Shown piece after piece: positions 25,782 to 36,342 of a DNA stretch of 64,000 nucleotides. A program made the translations under genes and the position numbers. The stretch lies in NCBI GenBank assembly GCA_965215295.1, contig OZ244045.1, forward strand, positions 2,046,001 through 2,110,000. Reading direction: 5' to 3'. The notes beneath the pieces are model-generated. The model saw only the letters and a program-made list of their open reading frames with translations. It was not told where the DNA came from and ran no database searches. The stretch's first letter is position 1, and every line of letters starts with the position of its first letter. This DNA is from HK1 sp965215295 (GTDB lineage Bacteria; Pseudomonadota; Gammaproteobacteria; HK1).

Positions 25782-28700
25782 AGGACGTCGAGCTCCAGTC
25801 GCCTCCCGACGCGATACTGCCGGGACGCGCCGCCGGCGGACGAGAACGCGCCGTAGGTGGTGAGGGCGCCGCGACGGACCGGCGTGGGCGTGGTGTAGCC
25901 GAGCTCGGAGCTCAACCGCATCCGCGGGTCGAACCGGTCTTGTCCGCCGGACTCGCCCGCTGTCGTCTCCCGGCCCTCCCACACCGACCGGGCGCCGCTC
26001 GCCGTGCTCCCCCACGAGGGCGTCAGCGCAAAGTACACCCCCCGGCCGGGCTCGCCCGGGTCGAACTCCAGCCCCAAGCTCACCCCCGCGTCCTCCAGAC
26101 CCTCTTCCTCATGCGACAGCAGCACCCGACCGCTCGCCTCCACCTCGATGCCCAGGTCCGCACGTCCATACCCGACGCCCCCGCCCAGCTCCATCCCCAC
26201 TCCGCTCTCCGCATCGCCACCATCGACCCGCGCCGCCAGCTCGACGTTGCCACCCAGCCCCGAAACCCCGCCGAGGTCCTCCCCCGCACTGCCTTCCAGC
26301 AGCAGCCGCACCTGCCAAGCCTCGGACTCCAGCACCGGCAGCAGCTCCGCCTGTCCGTCCGCATCGAGCTGCACGAAGAAGCCGCTCGTCCCCACCGACC
26401 AGTCGACACCCCACAGCGACGCCACCTCGTTGCTCCCCCCCGCCGCCGCCATCATCATCTCGATGTCGGTCTCGATATCGGTCTCTGTCCGGGCGGAGAA
26501 GCCGTCCGTCAGGACCGCCTCGCCCGCGCCGTAGCCCAGCATCGCCCATGTCCTCAGCCGCCGCAGCGACCACTGCGCATAGGGGTGCACACCGACGAGG
26601 TCCGTCTCCACCTCCGCATCAAGCGCCCCGTCGAACTCCACCTCCCCGGCGCTGCCGCTCAGCATCACGCCGAGCGACGTGTCTTCCCGAACACGAAGCT
26701 CCAGCCCCAACTGGCCGGAGAGCGCCTCTCCCCTCGTCGTCACCTCCGGGTCCAGCCTGCCCCGCGTCCAGCTCCGGCTGCCGCGACCCCACAGCACCAG
26801 GGCGTCCGCTCCCGTACCGGCCGCCTCTCCTTCGCCGCCCAGGGAAAGCTGGAAGCTGCTCTGCGACAGCAGCTCCCGCCACGCGGCCGCACCCCGCAGG
26901 TCACCGTCGGGACCGACATATCGCCGCAGCGCCCCGTACACCCCCTCTTCGGACCGGAGCGAGACCAGGGGCATCCCCGCAAGCGTCGCCGTCGTCCCCG
27001 ACGACGCCGACCTGTCCTCCACGGCCGTGGCCAAGTCCTGCACCATCGTGCGCCCGAACGACGCCAGCGCGTACTCCAGCCTGCGTTCACGCGCGTCGTC
27101 GACCTCGTCGTCCACTATCGTGCACGTCGCCGACGCCTCCGACAGCTTGAGCACCGGATTCCCCCCGCCGGGGTCGAACATGACATCGAACGTGACCTTG
27201 AAGGTCTCGTTCCTTTCCATCGCATCGTCATCCACCAGGGCAACGCGCAGCTCCCGCTCCGTCTCACCCCGGCCAAACACCACCCGGTCTTCATTCGGCC
27301 GGTAATCCTCCCCTCTCCTCGCCGTCTCGTCCGTGAAGGTGGCCGCCACCTCTATCTCGCGCTCGCTCGGATGGCTCAGCTTCAGCGTGAACACCACCTC
27401 CCCCGCATCCTCCCGTACCACCACATCGTCCACGCTCAGCGACACAGCGTCATCGTCCGTCACCGTCACCCGCGCGCTCGTGACCTCGAATCCCTGTATA
27501 CATCCGCCACCCTCCCGCAAACAGCCGCCCACCTCCAACGTCTCGTCCAGCTCATCACGCTCGTCGTCCTCCGGACTCAGCACGAACGTCCCCGTCCCAC
27601 TCTCCGCGCCCGCCGGAATCATCACCGGAAAATCCGCCACCTCCGCAAAGTCCACCGCACGGCTCTCGCCGCTTCCCGACACCGTCACCGTCACCGTCCG
27701 CGCCACTCCGAAACGCATGCCTCCCATCACCGTCGCCGTCACCGTCACCGTCGTCTCTCCGGCGCCCTCCGACACCGTGTCCGGCGTGACGCTCAGCTCG
27801 ATGCTCGTCGGTGCTTCGTCGTTGTCGGTCAGGACGAGCATGGGTCCATCCCCACTCTCTATCGCGTCCGGCACTATCGCGCCATTCACGTCACGCACAA
27901 TGCCCGACACCCGCAAGGTCGTATCCGCCTCGGCCACCTCGTCGTTTTCCGGAACCAGAACAAACGATGTCGTCGCGCTTGTGCCGGGCGGTCCCGCGGG
28001 AAGGACGATCGGGGGGATGTCACCAATCTCCGCAAAACCCACCGCCCCGTCCTGACCGCTTCCCGTCACCGAGACCGTCACCGTCCTCTCTTCGCCCAGC
28101 GGCGTGTCTCCCGTCACCTCCGCCGTCACCGTCACCCTCGTCTCTCCGGCGCCCTCCGACACCGTCACCGTCGTGTCTCCGGTGCCCAGCGACGTCGTGT
28201 CCATCGTGTCCACAGATACGCTCAGCTCGATGGTTGCCTTGTCGTCATTCTTGATCGTCAGCGTCACGTCCTGCGGGGCCGTCACCCCCAGGCTGTTCGT
28301 CGCCGTGCCCGATACCGTCACCTCCCTGTCAGCCGCGTCCACGTCGTTGTCCACGGCAGTAATCGTCACCGTGCCCGTGCTCGTCGTCGAACCCGCCGGG
28401 ATTGTCAGCTCCGTGTTCACGCTCAGCGTGTAGTCGCCTGCCACCGCCGGCGACACCGGCGATGCCGAGATCGTCACCGTCGTCGCATCGCTCGACGAGT
28501 GGGACAGGCTCGCCGTCACCGTGCTCACTCCACCCGCCTCCGAAATGGAATCCGGGGACAGGTGCAACGCCACCGCTGCCGCGTCGTCGTTCGTGATCGT
28601 CAGCGTCACGGCCTGCGGGGCCGTCACTCCCTGCGCGTTCTCCGCCACGGCCGACACCGTCACCCTCTTGTCCGGCACGTCCACGGCGTTGTCCACGGCG

Positions 28701-31700
28701 GTAATCGTCACCGCGCCCGTGCTCGCCGTCGCACCCGCCGCAATCGTCAGCTCCCGGTTCGCGCTCAGCGTGTAGTCGCCCGCCACCGCCGGCGAGTCCG
28801 GCGACACCGAGACCGTCACCGTCGTCGCCTCGCTCGACGGGCGGTCCAGGGTCGCCGTCACCGTGCTCGCCCCACCGTTCTCATCGATCGAGGCCGGGGT
28901 CAGCACCAGCGTCACCGTCGGCTCGGCGTCGTCGTCCCTGATCGTTCCCGTCGCCGTGCCATCCCCGATGGTCGCGCCCGAGGCGTTCGACAACCTCACC
29001 GTGAGGGTCTCGTTCGGCTCGTCCACGTCGTCGCCCGTCACCGTCACCGACACCGTCTTGCTGGAATCCCCGGCGTTGAACGTCAGGCTTCCGTTCCCCG
29101 CCGTGTAGTCCGTCCCGGCTCGCGCCGTCCCGTCCGCCGTCGCCCAGTCCACCGTCACCGGCGACACCGCCGCCGGGTTCAGCATCACCGTGAACGTCAG
29201 CGTCGCGCTGGCGCCCGAATCGCCCTCGTCCACGCTCGCGTCAGCGATCGACAGGCCCGGCTCGTCGTCGTCCGTGATTGTCAGCGTCACGTCATCCGGG
29301 GCCGTGACACCCTGGCCGTTCGTCGCCGTGGCCGACACCGTCACCGTCTTGTCCGGTGCGTCCACCGTGTTGTCCACGCCCGTGACCGTCACCGTGCCCG
29401 TGCTCGTCGTCGCACCCGCCGCAATCGTCAGCTCCGTGTTCCCGCTCAACGTGTAGTCGCCCGATACCGCCGGCGACACCGGCGCCGCCGAGACCGTCAC
29501 CGTCGTCGCCTCGCTCGACGGATGGTTCAGGCGCGCCGTCACCGTGCTCGTCCCGCCAGCCTCGCTGATCGTGTCCGGGCTCAGGTGCAGCGTCACCGTC
29601 GGCGTCGCGTCGTTGTCCCTGATCGTCAGCGTCACGGCGTCCGGGGCCGTCACCCCCTGGCTGTTCGTCGCCGTGCCCGACACCGTCACCGTCTTGTCCG
29701 GCGCGTCCACCGTGTTGTTCACGCTCGTAATCGTCACCGTTCCCGTGCTCGTCGTCGACCCCGCCGCAATCGTCAGCTCCCGGTTCGCGCTCAGCCTGTA
29801 GTCGCCCGCCACCGCCGGCGACACCGGCGACACCGAGACCGTCACCGTCGTCTCCTCGCTCGACGGATGGTCCAGGCGCGCCGTCACCGTGCTCTGCTGA
29901 TTGACCTCCGTGATCGAGTTCGAAGACAGCACCAGCGTCACCGTCGGCTCGTCGTCGTCGTCCCTGATCGTGCCCGTCGCCGTGCCATCCGAAATGGCCG
30001 CGCCCGACGCGCTCGACAGCCTCACCGTGAACGTCTCGTCCGGCTCGTCCACGTTGTCGCCCGTCACCGTCACCGACACCGTTTTGGTGGAATCCCCGAC
30101 GTTGAACGTCAGGCTCCCGTTCCCCGCCGTGTAGTCCGTCCCGGCCCGCGCCGTCCCGTCCGCCGTCGCCCAGTCCACCGTCACCGGCGACACCGCCACC
30201 GGGTTCAGCGTCACCGTGAACGTCATCGTCGTGCTGCCCGAATCGCCCTCGGCCACGCTCGCGTCAACGATCGACAGGCCCGGCTCGTCGTCGTCCCTGA
30301 TTGTCAGCGTCACGTCACCCGGGGCCGTCACCCCCTGGCTGTTCGTCGCCGTGCCCGACACCGTCACTTCCTTGGCAGCCGCCACCACGTCGTTGTCCAC
30401 GCCCGTGATCGTCACCGTGCCCGTGCTCGTCGTCGCACCCGCCGCGATCGTCAAGTCCAGGTTCCCGCTCAGCGTGTAGTCGCCCGCCACCGCCGGCGAC
30501 ACCGGCGATGCCGAGACCGTCACCGTCGTCGCCTCGCTCGACGGATGGTTCAGGGTCGCCGTCACCGTGCTCGTCCCGCCGCCCTCCGTGATCGAGGCCG
30601 GGCTCAGCACCAGCGTCACCGTCGGGGTCGCGTCGTTGTCCCTGATCGTCAGCGTCACGTCATTCGGGGCCGTCACCCCCTGGGTGTTCGTCGCCGTGGC
30701 CGACACCGTCACCGTCTTGTCCGGCGCGTCCACCGTGTTGTTCACGCTCGTGACCGTCACCGTGCCCGTGCTCGTCGTCGACCCCGCCGCAATCGTCAGC
30801 ACCCGGTTCGTGCTCAACGTGTAGTCGCCCGCCACCGCCGGCGAGTCCGGCGACACCGAGACCGTCACCGTCGTCGCCTCGCTCGACGGATGGTCCAGGG
30901 TCGCCGTCACCGTGCTCTGCTGATTGACCTCCGTGATCGGATTCGGGGTCAGAACCAGCGTCACCGTCGGCGTCGCGTCGTTGTCCCTGATCGTCAGCGT
31001 CACGGCGTCCGGGGCCGTCACCCCCTGGCTGTTCGTCGCCGTGCCCGACACCGTCACCGTCTTGTCCGGTGCGTCCACCGTGTTGTTCACGCTCGTGACC
31101 GTCACCGTGCCCGTGCTCGTCGTCGCACCCGCCGCAATCGTCAGCACCCGGTTCGTGCTCAGCCTGTAGTCGCCCGCCACCGCCGGAGACACCGGCGACA
31201 CCGAGACCGTCACCGTCGTATCCGCGCTCGACGCACGGTCCAGGGTCGCCGTCACCGTGCTCTGCTGATTGACCTCCGTGATCGAGCTCGAGGACAGCGC
31301 CAGCGTCACCTTCGGCGTCGCATCGTCGTCCGTGATCGTCCCCGTCGCCGCGCCGTCCCCGATGGTCGCGCCCGACGGGTTCGACAGCGTCACCGTGAAG
31401 GTCTCGTTCGGCTCGTCCACGTTGTCGCCGGCCACGGTCACGGACACCGTCTTGCTGGAATCCCCGGCGTTGAACGTCACGGTTCCATCCCCCGCCGTGT
31501 AGTCCGTCCCGGCGGTCGCGGTACCGTCGGACGTCGCCCACTCCACGGTCACGGTTTCCGTGGCCGCGCTGTCCAGCGTCACCGTGAAGTCCAGCGTCGC
31601 GCTGCCCGTATCGCCCTCGTCCACGCTCGCGTCGCCGATCGAGAGCGCCGGCAGCGCCGCCACCGCCGAGGTCGGGGCGCTCGTGAACGTCGCCTCGTGG

Positions 31701-34700
31701 CCCTCGTCGTCGGTGACCGTCACCCGCACCTTCAGCGTCGCCCCCGCGTCCGCGGACACCGGCACGTAGGTCTCCGAGGTCGCGCCGGAGATGTCCTCGT
31801 CACCGCCGCCGGACGGTGTCCGAATCCACTGGTAGACATAGGCCGCAGTGTCCAGTCCTCCGTCCTCGTCGGCGATGCCCGACGTGTCCGCCGTCAGCGT
31901 CTCGCCTTCCCTCGCCGTACCCGTCACCGTCACCGTGCCCGTCGCCGGCGAGTCGTCGTCGTCCTTGACCAGCACCCTCGCCGTGGCGTCGGTCCCCAGC
32001 TCGTACGCCGCATCCGCCGTCAGCGTCACCGTCACCCGGCTGTTGCGCTCGTGGAGGTTGTCGAACACCGTCGGCACCGTCACCGTCACACTCGCCGTGT
32101 CGCCCGAGAAGTCGACGGTCTGCGCCCCCTTGTCGCCCGACCTCACCATGGTGCCCGTCTCGACCACGTTGTAGCGCACCGTCAGCGCACCCGTCGTCAC
32201 CCCCGTGCGCGTCACCGTGAACTGCGCGTCCTCGCTCTCCACCACCGGACTCGCCACCGGCGCCACCGTCACCGTCGGAAGCGACACCTCCTCGTCGTCG
32301 GTGATCGTCAGGGCCACGTTCTGCGGAGCCGTGATCCCCTGGCTGTTCGTCGCCGTGGCCGACACCGTCACTTCCTTGGCAGCCGCGGCCACGTCGTTGT
32401 CCACGGCCGTGATCGTCACCGTGCCCGTGCTCGTCGTCGCACCCGCCGCAATCGTCAAGTCCAGGTTCCCGCTCAGCGTGTAGTCGCCCGCCACCGCCGG
32501 GGACACCGGCGATGCCGACACCGTCACCGTCGTCGCATCGCTCGACGGATGGTTCAGGGTCGCCGTCACCGTGCTCTTCCCGCCGGCCTCCGTGATCGTG
32601 GCCGGGGTCAGGACCAGCGTCACCGTCGGGTCGTCGTCGTCGTTGGTGATCGTCCCCGTCGCCGTAGCGTCCCCGAGGGTCGCGCCCGACGGGTTCGTCA
32701 GCGTCACCGTGAAGGTCTCGTTCGGCTCGTCCACGTTGTCGCCGGCCACGGTCACGGACACCGTCTGGCTGGAGTCCCCGCTGTTGAACGTCACGGTTCC
32801 GCTCCCCGCCGTGTAGTCCGTCCCGGCGGTCGCGGTTCCGTCGGAGGTCGCCCACTCCACCGTCACGGTGGCCGTCGCCGCGGAGTCCAGCGTCACCGTG
32901 AACTCCAGCGTCGCGCTGCCCGAATCGCCCTCGGCCACGCTCGCGTCGCCGATCGAGAGCACCGGGAGCGGCGCCCCCCCGACCGGGTCCGTCGCCGCGC
33001 TCTCGACCGTCTCCGTGGTCCCGTCCTCGTCGGTGAAGGCCGCCTCCGCCTTCAGCGTCGCGCCCGCGTCCGCGGCGACCACGGTGTAGGTCGCCGAGGT
33101 CGCGCCGGGGATCGGCGTGTCCGTCCCGCCCGACACCCGGAGCCACCGCCAGGTGAAGGTCAGGCTCGCCGGCCCGTCCGGGTCGGAGACGCCCGAGGCG
33201 TCCGCGGTCAGGGTCTCGCCCACCATGGGCGTCGTGTCGTCGATCGTCACCGTGCCCGTCGGCGGCGCGTTGTCGTTATCCTCGACCGTCACATCCGCCG
33301 TGCTGTCGGTGCCCAGCTCGTAGGCCGCGTTCGCCACCAGCGTCACCGTCACCACGCTGTCCGCCTCGTGGGCGCCGTCGTCGACGGTCGGCACGAACAG
33401 GTTCGTCGAGGCACCGCCGGCCGGGATGCTTGCCGGGAGGTCTTCCCCCTCGCGGGAGTCCTGCACCATGTCGCCCGTTTCCGAAATGCTGAGCCGCAGC
33501 CGCAGCCGCGCGGCCGTGTCGCCGGTCCGCGCCAGCCTGAATACCGCGTCGGTCCCCTCCGTCACCGGAGTCGTCACCGGCGTCACCGTGACCGTCGGCA
33601 GCGCCTCCCCCACCGCCGCCGTCTCCGCGCTCTCGACGGCCTCGTCCGTGCCGCCGTCGTCGGTGAAGCTCGCCTCCACCTTCAGCGTCGCGCCCAGGTC
33701 CGCGGCGACCACGGTGTAGCTCGCCGAGGTCGCGCCGGGGATCGGCGTCTCCGTGCCGCCCGACACCCGGATCCACTGCCAGGTGAAGGCCGGGCTCGCC
33801 GGCCCGTCCGCGTCGGAGATCCCCGAACCGTCCGCCGTCAGCGTATCGCCCACCCTGGGCGTCGTGTCGGAGATCGTCGGCTTGCCCGTCGCGGGCGTGT
33901 TGGGTTCGTCGTTGTCGTTCACAAGTGTGGTCGCCTGATCAGGGCTACCCACCTCGTAGGACGCGCCAGCCCGCAAGCTCACAACCACTCTGCTGCGCTG
34001 CTCGTCCAGGCTGTCATCCACGGTCGGCACCGTCACTGTCTTCTCGGTATCACCGGGCGGGAGAACAAGCGTTTTATCGCCCTGATCGTCCGACGCCACC
34101 ATGTCCCCCGGTGTTTCGCCCACAGCGCCCGGTAATACGCTCACGCGGTAGTTCACCGTCAGCGACTGGGAGGTGTCGCCCTCCCGCGTCACCCTGAACG
34201 TCAAGTCCGTCCCCTCCGTCACCTGCAACGGTGATACCCGCTCGATCGTCACCACCGGGAGAACTTCGGTTTCGGTCCCCCTGATCTGGAACTGGTAGGA
34301 ATCGGTTTGGTCCACCCAACCCGTTCCGCCCGTGCTCGTACGGCGCCCGCCGATGCTCCAGCCGGACGCGGCTCCGGGGTCCGTGCCGTCTTCCGCGGTA
34401 GTCTCCCACCATCTAAATTGCCCCGGCGAGGAGAAGTCACGCGCCACAACATGGTAGTCGGTGCCGGCCTCGAGCATGGCGCCCGCCGGGGCCTGCCACT
34501 CGTAAAGACTGCCGCCCTCATCGGACGGGGAGCGGCCGAGGTCGTAGACGATGTCGCCGGGAGCTCCGTCCGCTTTGCTTTCCCTGATCGTCACCTGGAT
34601 CCTGCCGCGGGGGTTGGCGATTTCAAGAACCACGCTGGAGAGGTCGTAGCCTCCGGGCGCGTCCCCCGTGGTGAACGATTGAGCCTTGAAAAATTGATTA

Positions 34701-35389
34701 TCCCTACGGGAGTTATCCGTTTTGCCCGTATTGCTGACGAGAATATCCTCCGGAGGCGGCGGAGGCGCGGGAAGCTCGCCCCGGACCGCGGCCGCGAGCG
34801 CACGGCCTGGACTCGCTGCGCTCCACGCGGCTGCGCCGGATTTCCTCAGATAGTCAAAATCGATACCCCAGCCCCCCACGTTGTCAATCGTCGCGGAGCT
34901 GCGACTGAGTCTGCGCCAGCGTGCTGCGCTGCCACTGGTCGACTCCGCCACGATGTGGTAGGTGGTGTCGGCCTCGAGCGTGGCATTGGGCGGCGCCGTG
35001 AAGGTGTTCTGGCCCGAGCTCAGGGAAGAAGGGTTGGTCAGCGTGTAGCGAGTTGTGCCGGGAACGTTGCGGCCAGCGCCGTCCGAATTCTCCCTGATCG
35101 TCACCTCGATCGCTCCGGTGCCAATGTCCGAGAGGGTCAGTACGACTTCCGAAAGCGGGTAGCCGCCGCTCCGGTTTCCCGTGCGAAACTCTTGCGAAAA
35201 ACGACGAGAGGTAGTGATTTCATTCCCACTCGCGCTGGAGGAACCCAAGGCGCTTCTCAAGTTGCTGATGTAGTCCTCGACCTGCGCTTGGGCCGATGCC
35301 GGCGCCAGGCCGGCGAGCGCCAGCAGCACGCAGGCCGCCGGCGCCAGCCGCCGAAGCGGCGCGACACCGTTTCGAGCCGTCGCCGTCAT
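25694..35389 (-). CDS. giant autotransporter-like surface protein with ~21 Calx-beta/Ig-like modules
   Basis: This is a 3,231-residue protein. The ATG at 35389 begins a signal peptide (RRLAPAACVLLALAGLAPAS-AQA). Two related domains of ~150 residues follow (each with a V-TIRE core and a TYHIVAE or DYHVVAR motif). About 21 beta-sandwich modules come next: three Ig-like (TPMVGETLTADASGVSDPDG), five Calx-beta (DGTATAGTDYTAG, DNVDEPNETFTV), eight of a second type (SITEVNQQSTVTATL, SPAVAGDYTLS), three beginning VTEGTD or similar, and two longer ones near the C-terminus. The last ~430 residues form an outer-membrane barrel ending in phenylalanine (LTGNLRF). Acidic DDD/DND motifs suggest calcium binding. 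Adhesion is the likely role. The frame stays open 156 codons upstream through repeated DNA. Confidence 0.85.
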   Translation of the reverse strand: MTATARNGVAPLRRLAPAACVLLALAGLAPASAQAQVEDYISNLRSALGSSSASGNEITTSRRFSQEFRTGNRSGGYPLSEVVLTLSDIGTGAIEVTIRENSDGAGRNVPGTTRYTLTNPSSLSSGQNTFTAPPNATLEADTTYHIVAESTSGSAARWRRLSRSSATIDNVGGWGIDFDYLRKSGAAAWSAASPGRALAAAVRGELPAPPPPPEDILVSNTGKTDNSRRDNQFFKAQSFTTGDAPGGYDLSSVVLEIANPRGRIQVTIRESKADGAPGDIVYDLGRSPSDEGGSLYEWQAPAGAMLEAGTDYHVVARDFSSPGQFRWWETTAEDGTDPGAASGWSIGGRRTSTGGTGWVDQTDSYQFQIRGTETEVLPVVTIERVSPLQVTEGTDLTFRVTREGDTSQSLTVNYRVSVLPGAVGETPGDMVASDDQGDKTLVLPPGDTEKTVTVPTVDDSLDEQRSRVVVSLRAGASYEVGSPDQATTLVNDNDEPNTPATGKPTISDTTPRVGDTLTADGSGISDADGPASPAFTWQWIRVSGGTETPIPGATSASYTVVAADLGATLKVEASFTDDGGTDEAVESAETAAVGEALPTVTVTPVTTPVTEGTDAVFRLARTGDTAARLRLRLSISETGDMVQDSREGEDLPASIPAGGASTNLFVPTVDDGAHEADSVVTVTLVANAAYELGTDSTADVTVEDNDNAPPTGTVTIDDTTPMVGETLTADASGVSDPDGPASLTFTWRWLRVSGGTDTPIPGATSATYTVVAADAGATLKAEAAFTDEDGTTETVESAATDPVGGAPLPVLSIGDASVAEGDSGSATLEFTVTLDSAATATVTVEWATSDGTATAGTDYTAGSGTVTFNSGDSSQTVSVTVAGDNVDEPNETFTVTLTNPSGATLGDATATGTITNDDDDPTVTLVLTPATITEAGGKSTVTATLNHPSSDATTVTVSASPVSPAVAGDYTLSGNLDLTIAAGATTSTGTVTITAVDNDVAAAAKEVTVSATATNSQGITAPQNVALTITDDEEVSLPTVTVAPVASPVVESEDAQFTVTRTGVTTGALTVRYNVVETGTMVRSGDKGAQTVDFSGDTASVTVTVPTVFDNLHERNSRVTVTLTADAAYELGTDATARVLVKDDDDSPATGTVTVTGTAREGETLTADTSGIADEDGGLDTAAYVYQWIRTPSGGGDEDISGATSETYVPVSADAGATLKVRVTVTDDEGHEATFTSAPTSAVAALPALSIGDASVDEGDTGSATLDFTVTLDSAATETVTVEWATSDGTATAGTDYTAGDGTVTFNAGDSSKTVSVTVAGDNVDEPNETFTVTLSNPSGATIGDGAATGTITDDDATPKVTLALSSSSITEVNQQSTVTATLDRASSADTTVTVSVSPVSPAVAGDYRLSTNRVLTIAAGATTSTGTVTVTSVNNTVDAPDKTVTVSGTATNSQGVTAPDAVTLTIRDNDATPTVTLVLTPNPITEVNQQSTVTATLDHPSSEATTVTVSVSPDSPAVAGDYTLSTNRVLTIAAGSTTSTGTVTVTSVNNTVDAPDKTVTVSATATNTQGVTAPNDVTLTIRDNDATPTVTLVLSPASITEGGGTSTVTATLNHPSSEATTVTVSASPVSPAVAGDYTLSGNLDLTIAAGATTSTGTVTITGVDNDVVAAAKEVTVSGTATNSQGVTAPGDVTLTIRDDDEPGLSIVDASVAEGDSGSTTMTFTVTLNPVAVSPVTVDWATADGTARAGTDYTAGNGSLTFNVGDSTKTVSVTVTGDNVDEPDETFTVRLSSASGAAISDGTATGTIRDDDDEPTVTLVLSSNSITEVNQQSTVTARLDHPSSEETTVTVSVSPVSPAVAGDYRLSANRELTIAAGSTTSTGTVTITSVNNTVDAPDKTVTVSGTATNSQGVTAPDAVTLTIRDNDATPTVTLHLSPDTISEAGGTSTVTARLNHPSSEATTVTVSAAPVSPAVSGDYTLSGNTELTIAAGATTSTGTVTVTGVDNTVDAPDKTVTVSATATNGQGVTAPDDVTLTITDDDEPGLSIADASVDEGDSGASATLTFTVMLNPAAVSPVTVDWATADGTARAGTDYTAGNGSLTFNAGDSSKTVSVTVTGDDVDEPNETLTVRLSNASGATIGDGTATGTIRDDDAEPTVTLVLTPASIDENGGASTVTATLDRPSSEATTVTVSVSPDSPAVAGDYTLSANRELTIAAGATASTGAVTITAVDNAVDVPDKRVTVSAVAENAQGVTAPQAVTLTITNDDAAAVALHLSPDSISEAGGVSTVTASLSHSSSDATTVTISASPVSPAVAGDYTLSVNTELTIPAGSTTSTGTVTITAVDNDVDAADREVTVSGTATNSLGVTAPQDVTLTIKNDDKATIELSVSVDTMDTTSLGTGDTTVTVSEGAGETRVTVTAEVTGDTPLGEERTVTVSVTGSGQDGAVGFAEIGDIPPIVLPAGPPGTSATTSFVLVPENDEVAEADTTLRVSGIVRDVNGAIVPDAIESGDGPMLVLTDNDEAPTSIELSVTPDTVSEGAGETTVTVTATVMGGMRFGVARTVTVTVSGSGESRAVDFAEVADFPVMIPAGAESGTGTFVLSPEDDERDELDETLEVGGCLREGGGCIQGFEVTSARVTVTDDDAVSLSVDDVVVREDAGEVVFTLKLSHPSEREIEVAATFTDETARRGEDYRPNEDRVVFGRGETERELRVALVDDDAMERNETFKVTFDVMFDPGGGNPVLKLSEASATCTIVDDEVDDARERRLEYALASFGRTMVQDLATAVEDRSASSGTTATLAGMPLVSLRSEEGVYGALRRYVGPDGDLRGAAAWRELLSQSSFQLSLGGEGEAAGTGADALVLWGRGSRSWTRGRLDPEVTTRGEALSGQLGLELRVREDTSLGVMLSGSAGEVEFDGALDAEVETDLVGVHPYAQWSLRRLRTWAMLGYGAGEAVLTDGFSARTETDIETDIEMMMAAAGGSNEVASLWGVDWSVGTSGFFVQLDADGQAELLPVLESEAWQVRLLLEGSAGEDLGGVSGLGGNVELAARVDGGDAESGVGMELGGGVGYGRADLGIEVEASGRVLLSHEEEGLEDAGVSLGLEFDPGEPGRGVYFALTPSWGSTASGARSVWEGRETTAGESGGQDRFDPRMRLSSELGYTTPTPVRRGALTTYGAFSSAGGASRQYRVGRRLELDVLSMSLEAERYESAGAASEHSIRLTGNLRF

Positions 35390-35418
35390 GGCGCTCCGGT
35401 CCCGATGCCTTGGGGACG

Positions 35419-35931
35419 ACGCCCGGACTCCGACCGCGTTGCCGGGGACCGCGGCCATGCGACGGAATCCCGGCCACCAGCGGGACCCCGTCCACCAGCG
35501 CCACAGGGCCGCCAAGGCGGGAATCGTTGTCCTGCGGTTCGACGAACCCGACCCGCGTGTCTTGCCGATGCCGGCCCCCTTCACTCCGAGGTCCGCCCCC
35601 ATCATCCCGAATCCCCCGGCTTGCCCAGGGCATTGCTCGGGGACAGGCGACGCTCTCCCGGCCCCGGACAACGCCCGGACTCCGGCCGCGTTGCCGGGGA
35701 CCGCGGCCATGCGACGGAATCCCGTCCACTGGCGGGACCCCGTCCACCAGCGCCACAGGGCCGCCAAGGCGGGAATCGTTGTCCTGCGGTTCGACGAACC
35801 CGCCCCGCGCGTCTTGCCGATGCCGGCCCCCGTCATCCCGATGTCCGCCCCCATCATCCCGAATCCCCTGGCTTGCCCAGGACATTGCCCGGGGCATTGC
35901 TCAGGGACAGGCGACGTTCTCCCGGACTCGA
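35419..35931. repeat. 252-bp tandem direct repeat (two copies)
   Basis: Copy 1 (35419-35670) and copy 2 (35671-35931) begin with acgcccggactcc and share long blocks such as gcgccacagggccgccaagg. Copy 2 has about ten extra bases late in the unit (a cattgcccgggg-type partial duplication). The unit length is a multiple of three, so an in-frame minus-strand reading runs open through both copies, giving SNRRTTIPALAALWRWWTGS twice, but this lies ahead of the signal-peptide start. It may be a duplicated leader or regulatory element. Confidence 0.9.
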
Positions 35932-35990
35932 CCGGGGAGAACGGCGGGGGAGCCCGTCGACCGGGGTCGGGGGGGCTAGTGGCTGGTGTT

Positions 35991-36022
<32 letters not shown>

Positions 36023-36342
36023 AGGGATCAGTGCCGGTGTCCGGCGCCCCGGCCGGGGCGTGTCGGCGCCGCTCGAAGACGGCCGGGTCTCCGTGACGCC
36101 CGCTCCGAACGCAGCGGTGAGCGGGGACCCCGGACTCCTCGCGAGCCGCTGCCGGCGCCGCGACGGCGACGGCCACCGCCCGCGCCGCGACGGCGGTGGA
36201 TTTCGAGGGGAGTCGAACCAGTACGGCCACGGCAGCTTTGCTCTCGGGTGTCGGGCCCCATTCCGGGTCGGCGCCGAATGATACCCAATCTTGACGGCGT
36301 GTCGATGCCCCGTACCGGTTCACGACCGTCAGCCGCGGCGCG

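Noticed and set aside
25508..34135. A 2,875-codon plus-strand open frame opposite the autotransporter gene
   Set aside because: It is the mirror of the repetitive minus-strand gene: the protein is an Arg/His-rich repeat with no domain, signal or ribosome site. The minus strand has a signal peptide, family domains and a barrel.
35915..35943. Rho-independent terminator next to the poly-G run
   Set aside because: The stem is plausible but imperfect, has no T-run, and no gene ends there in either direction.
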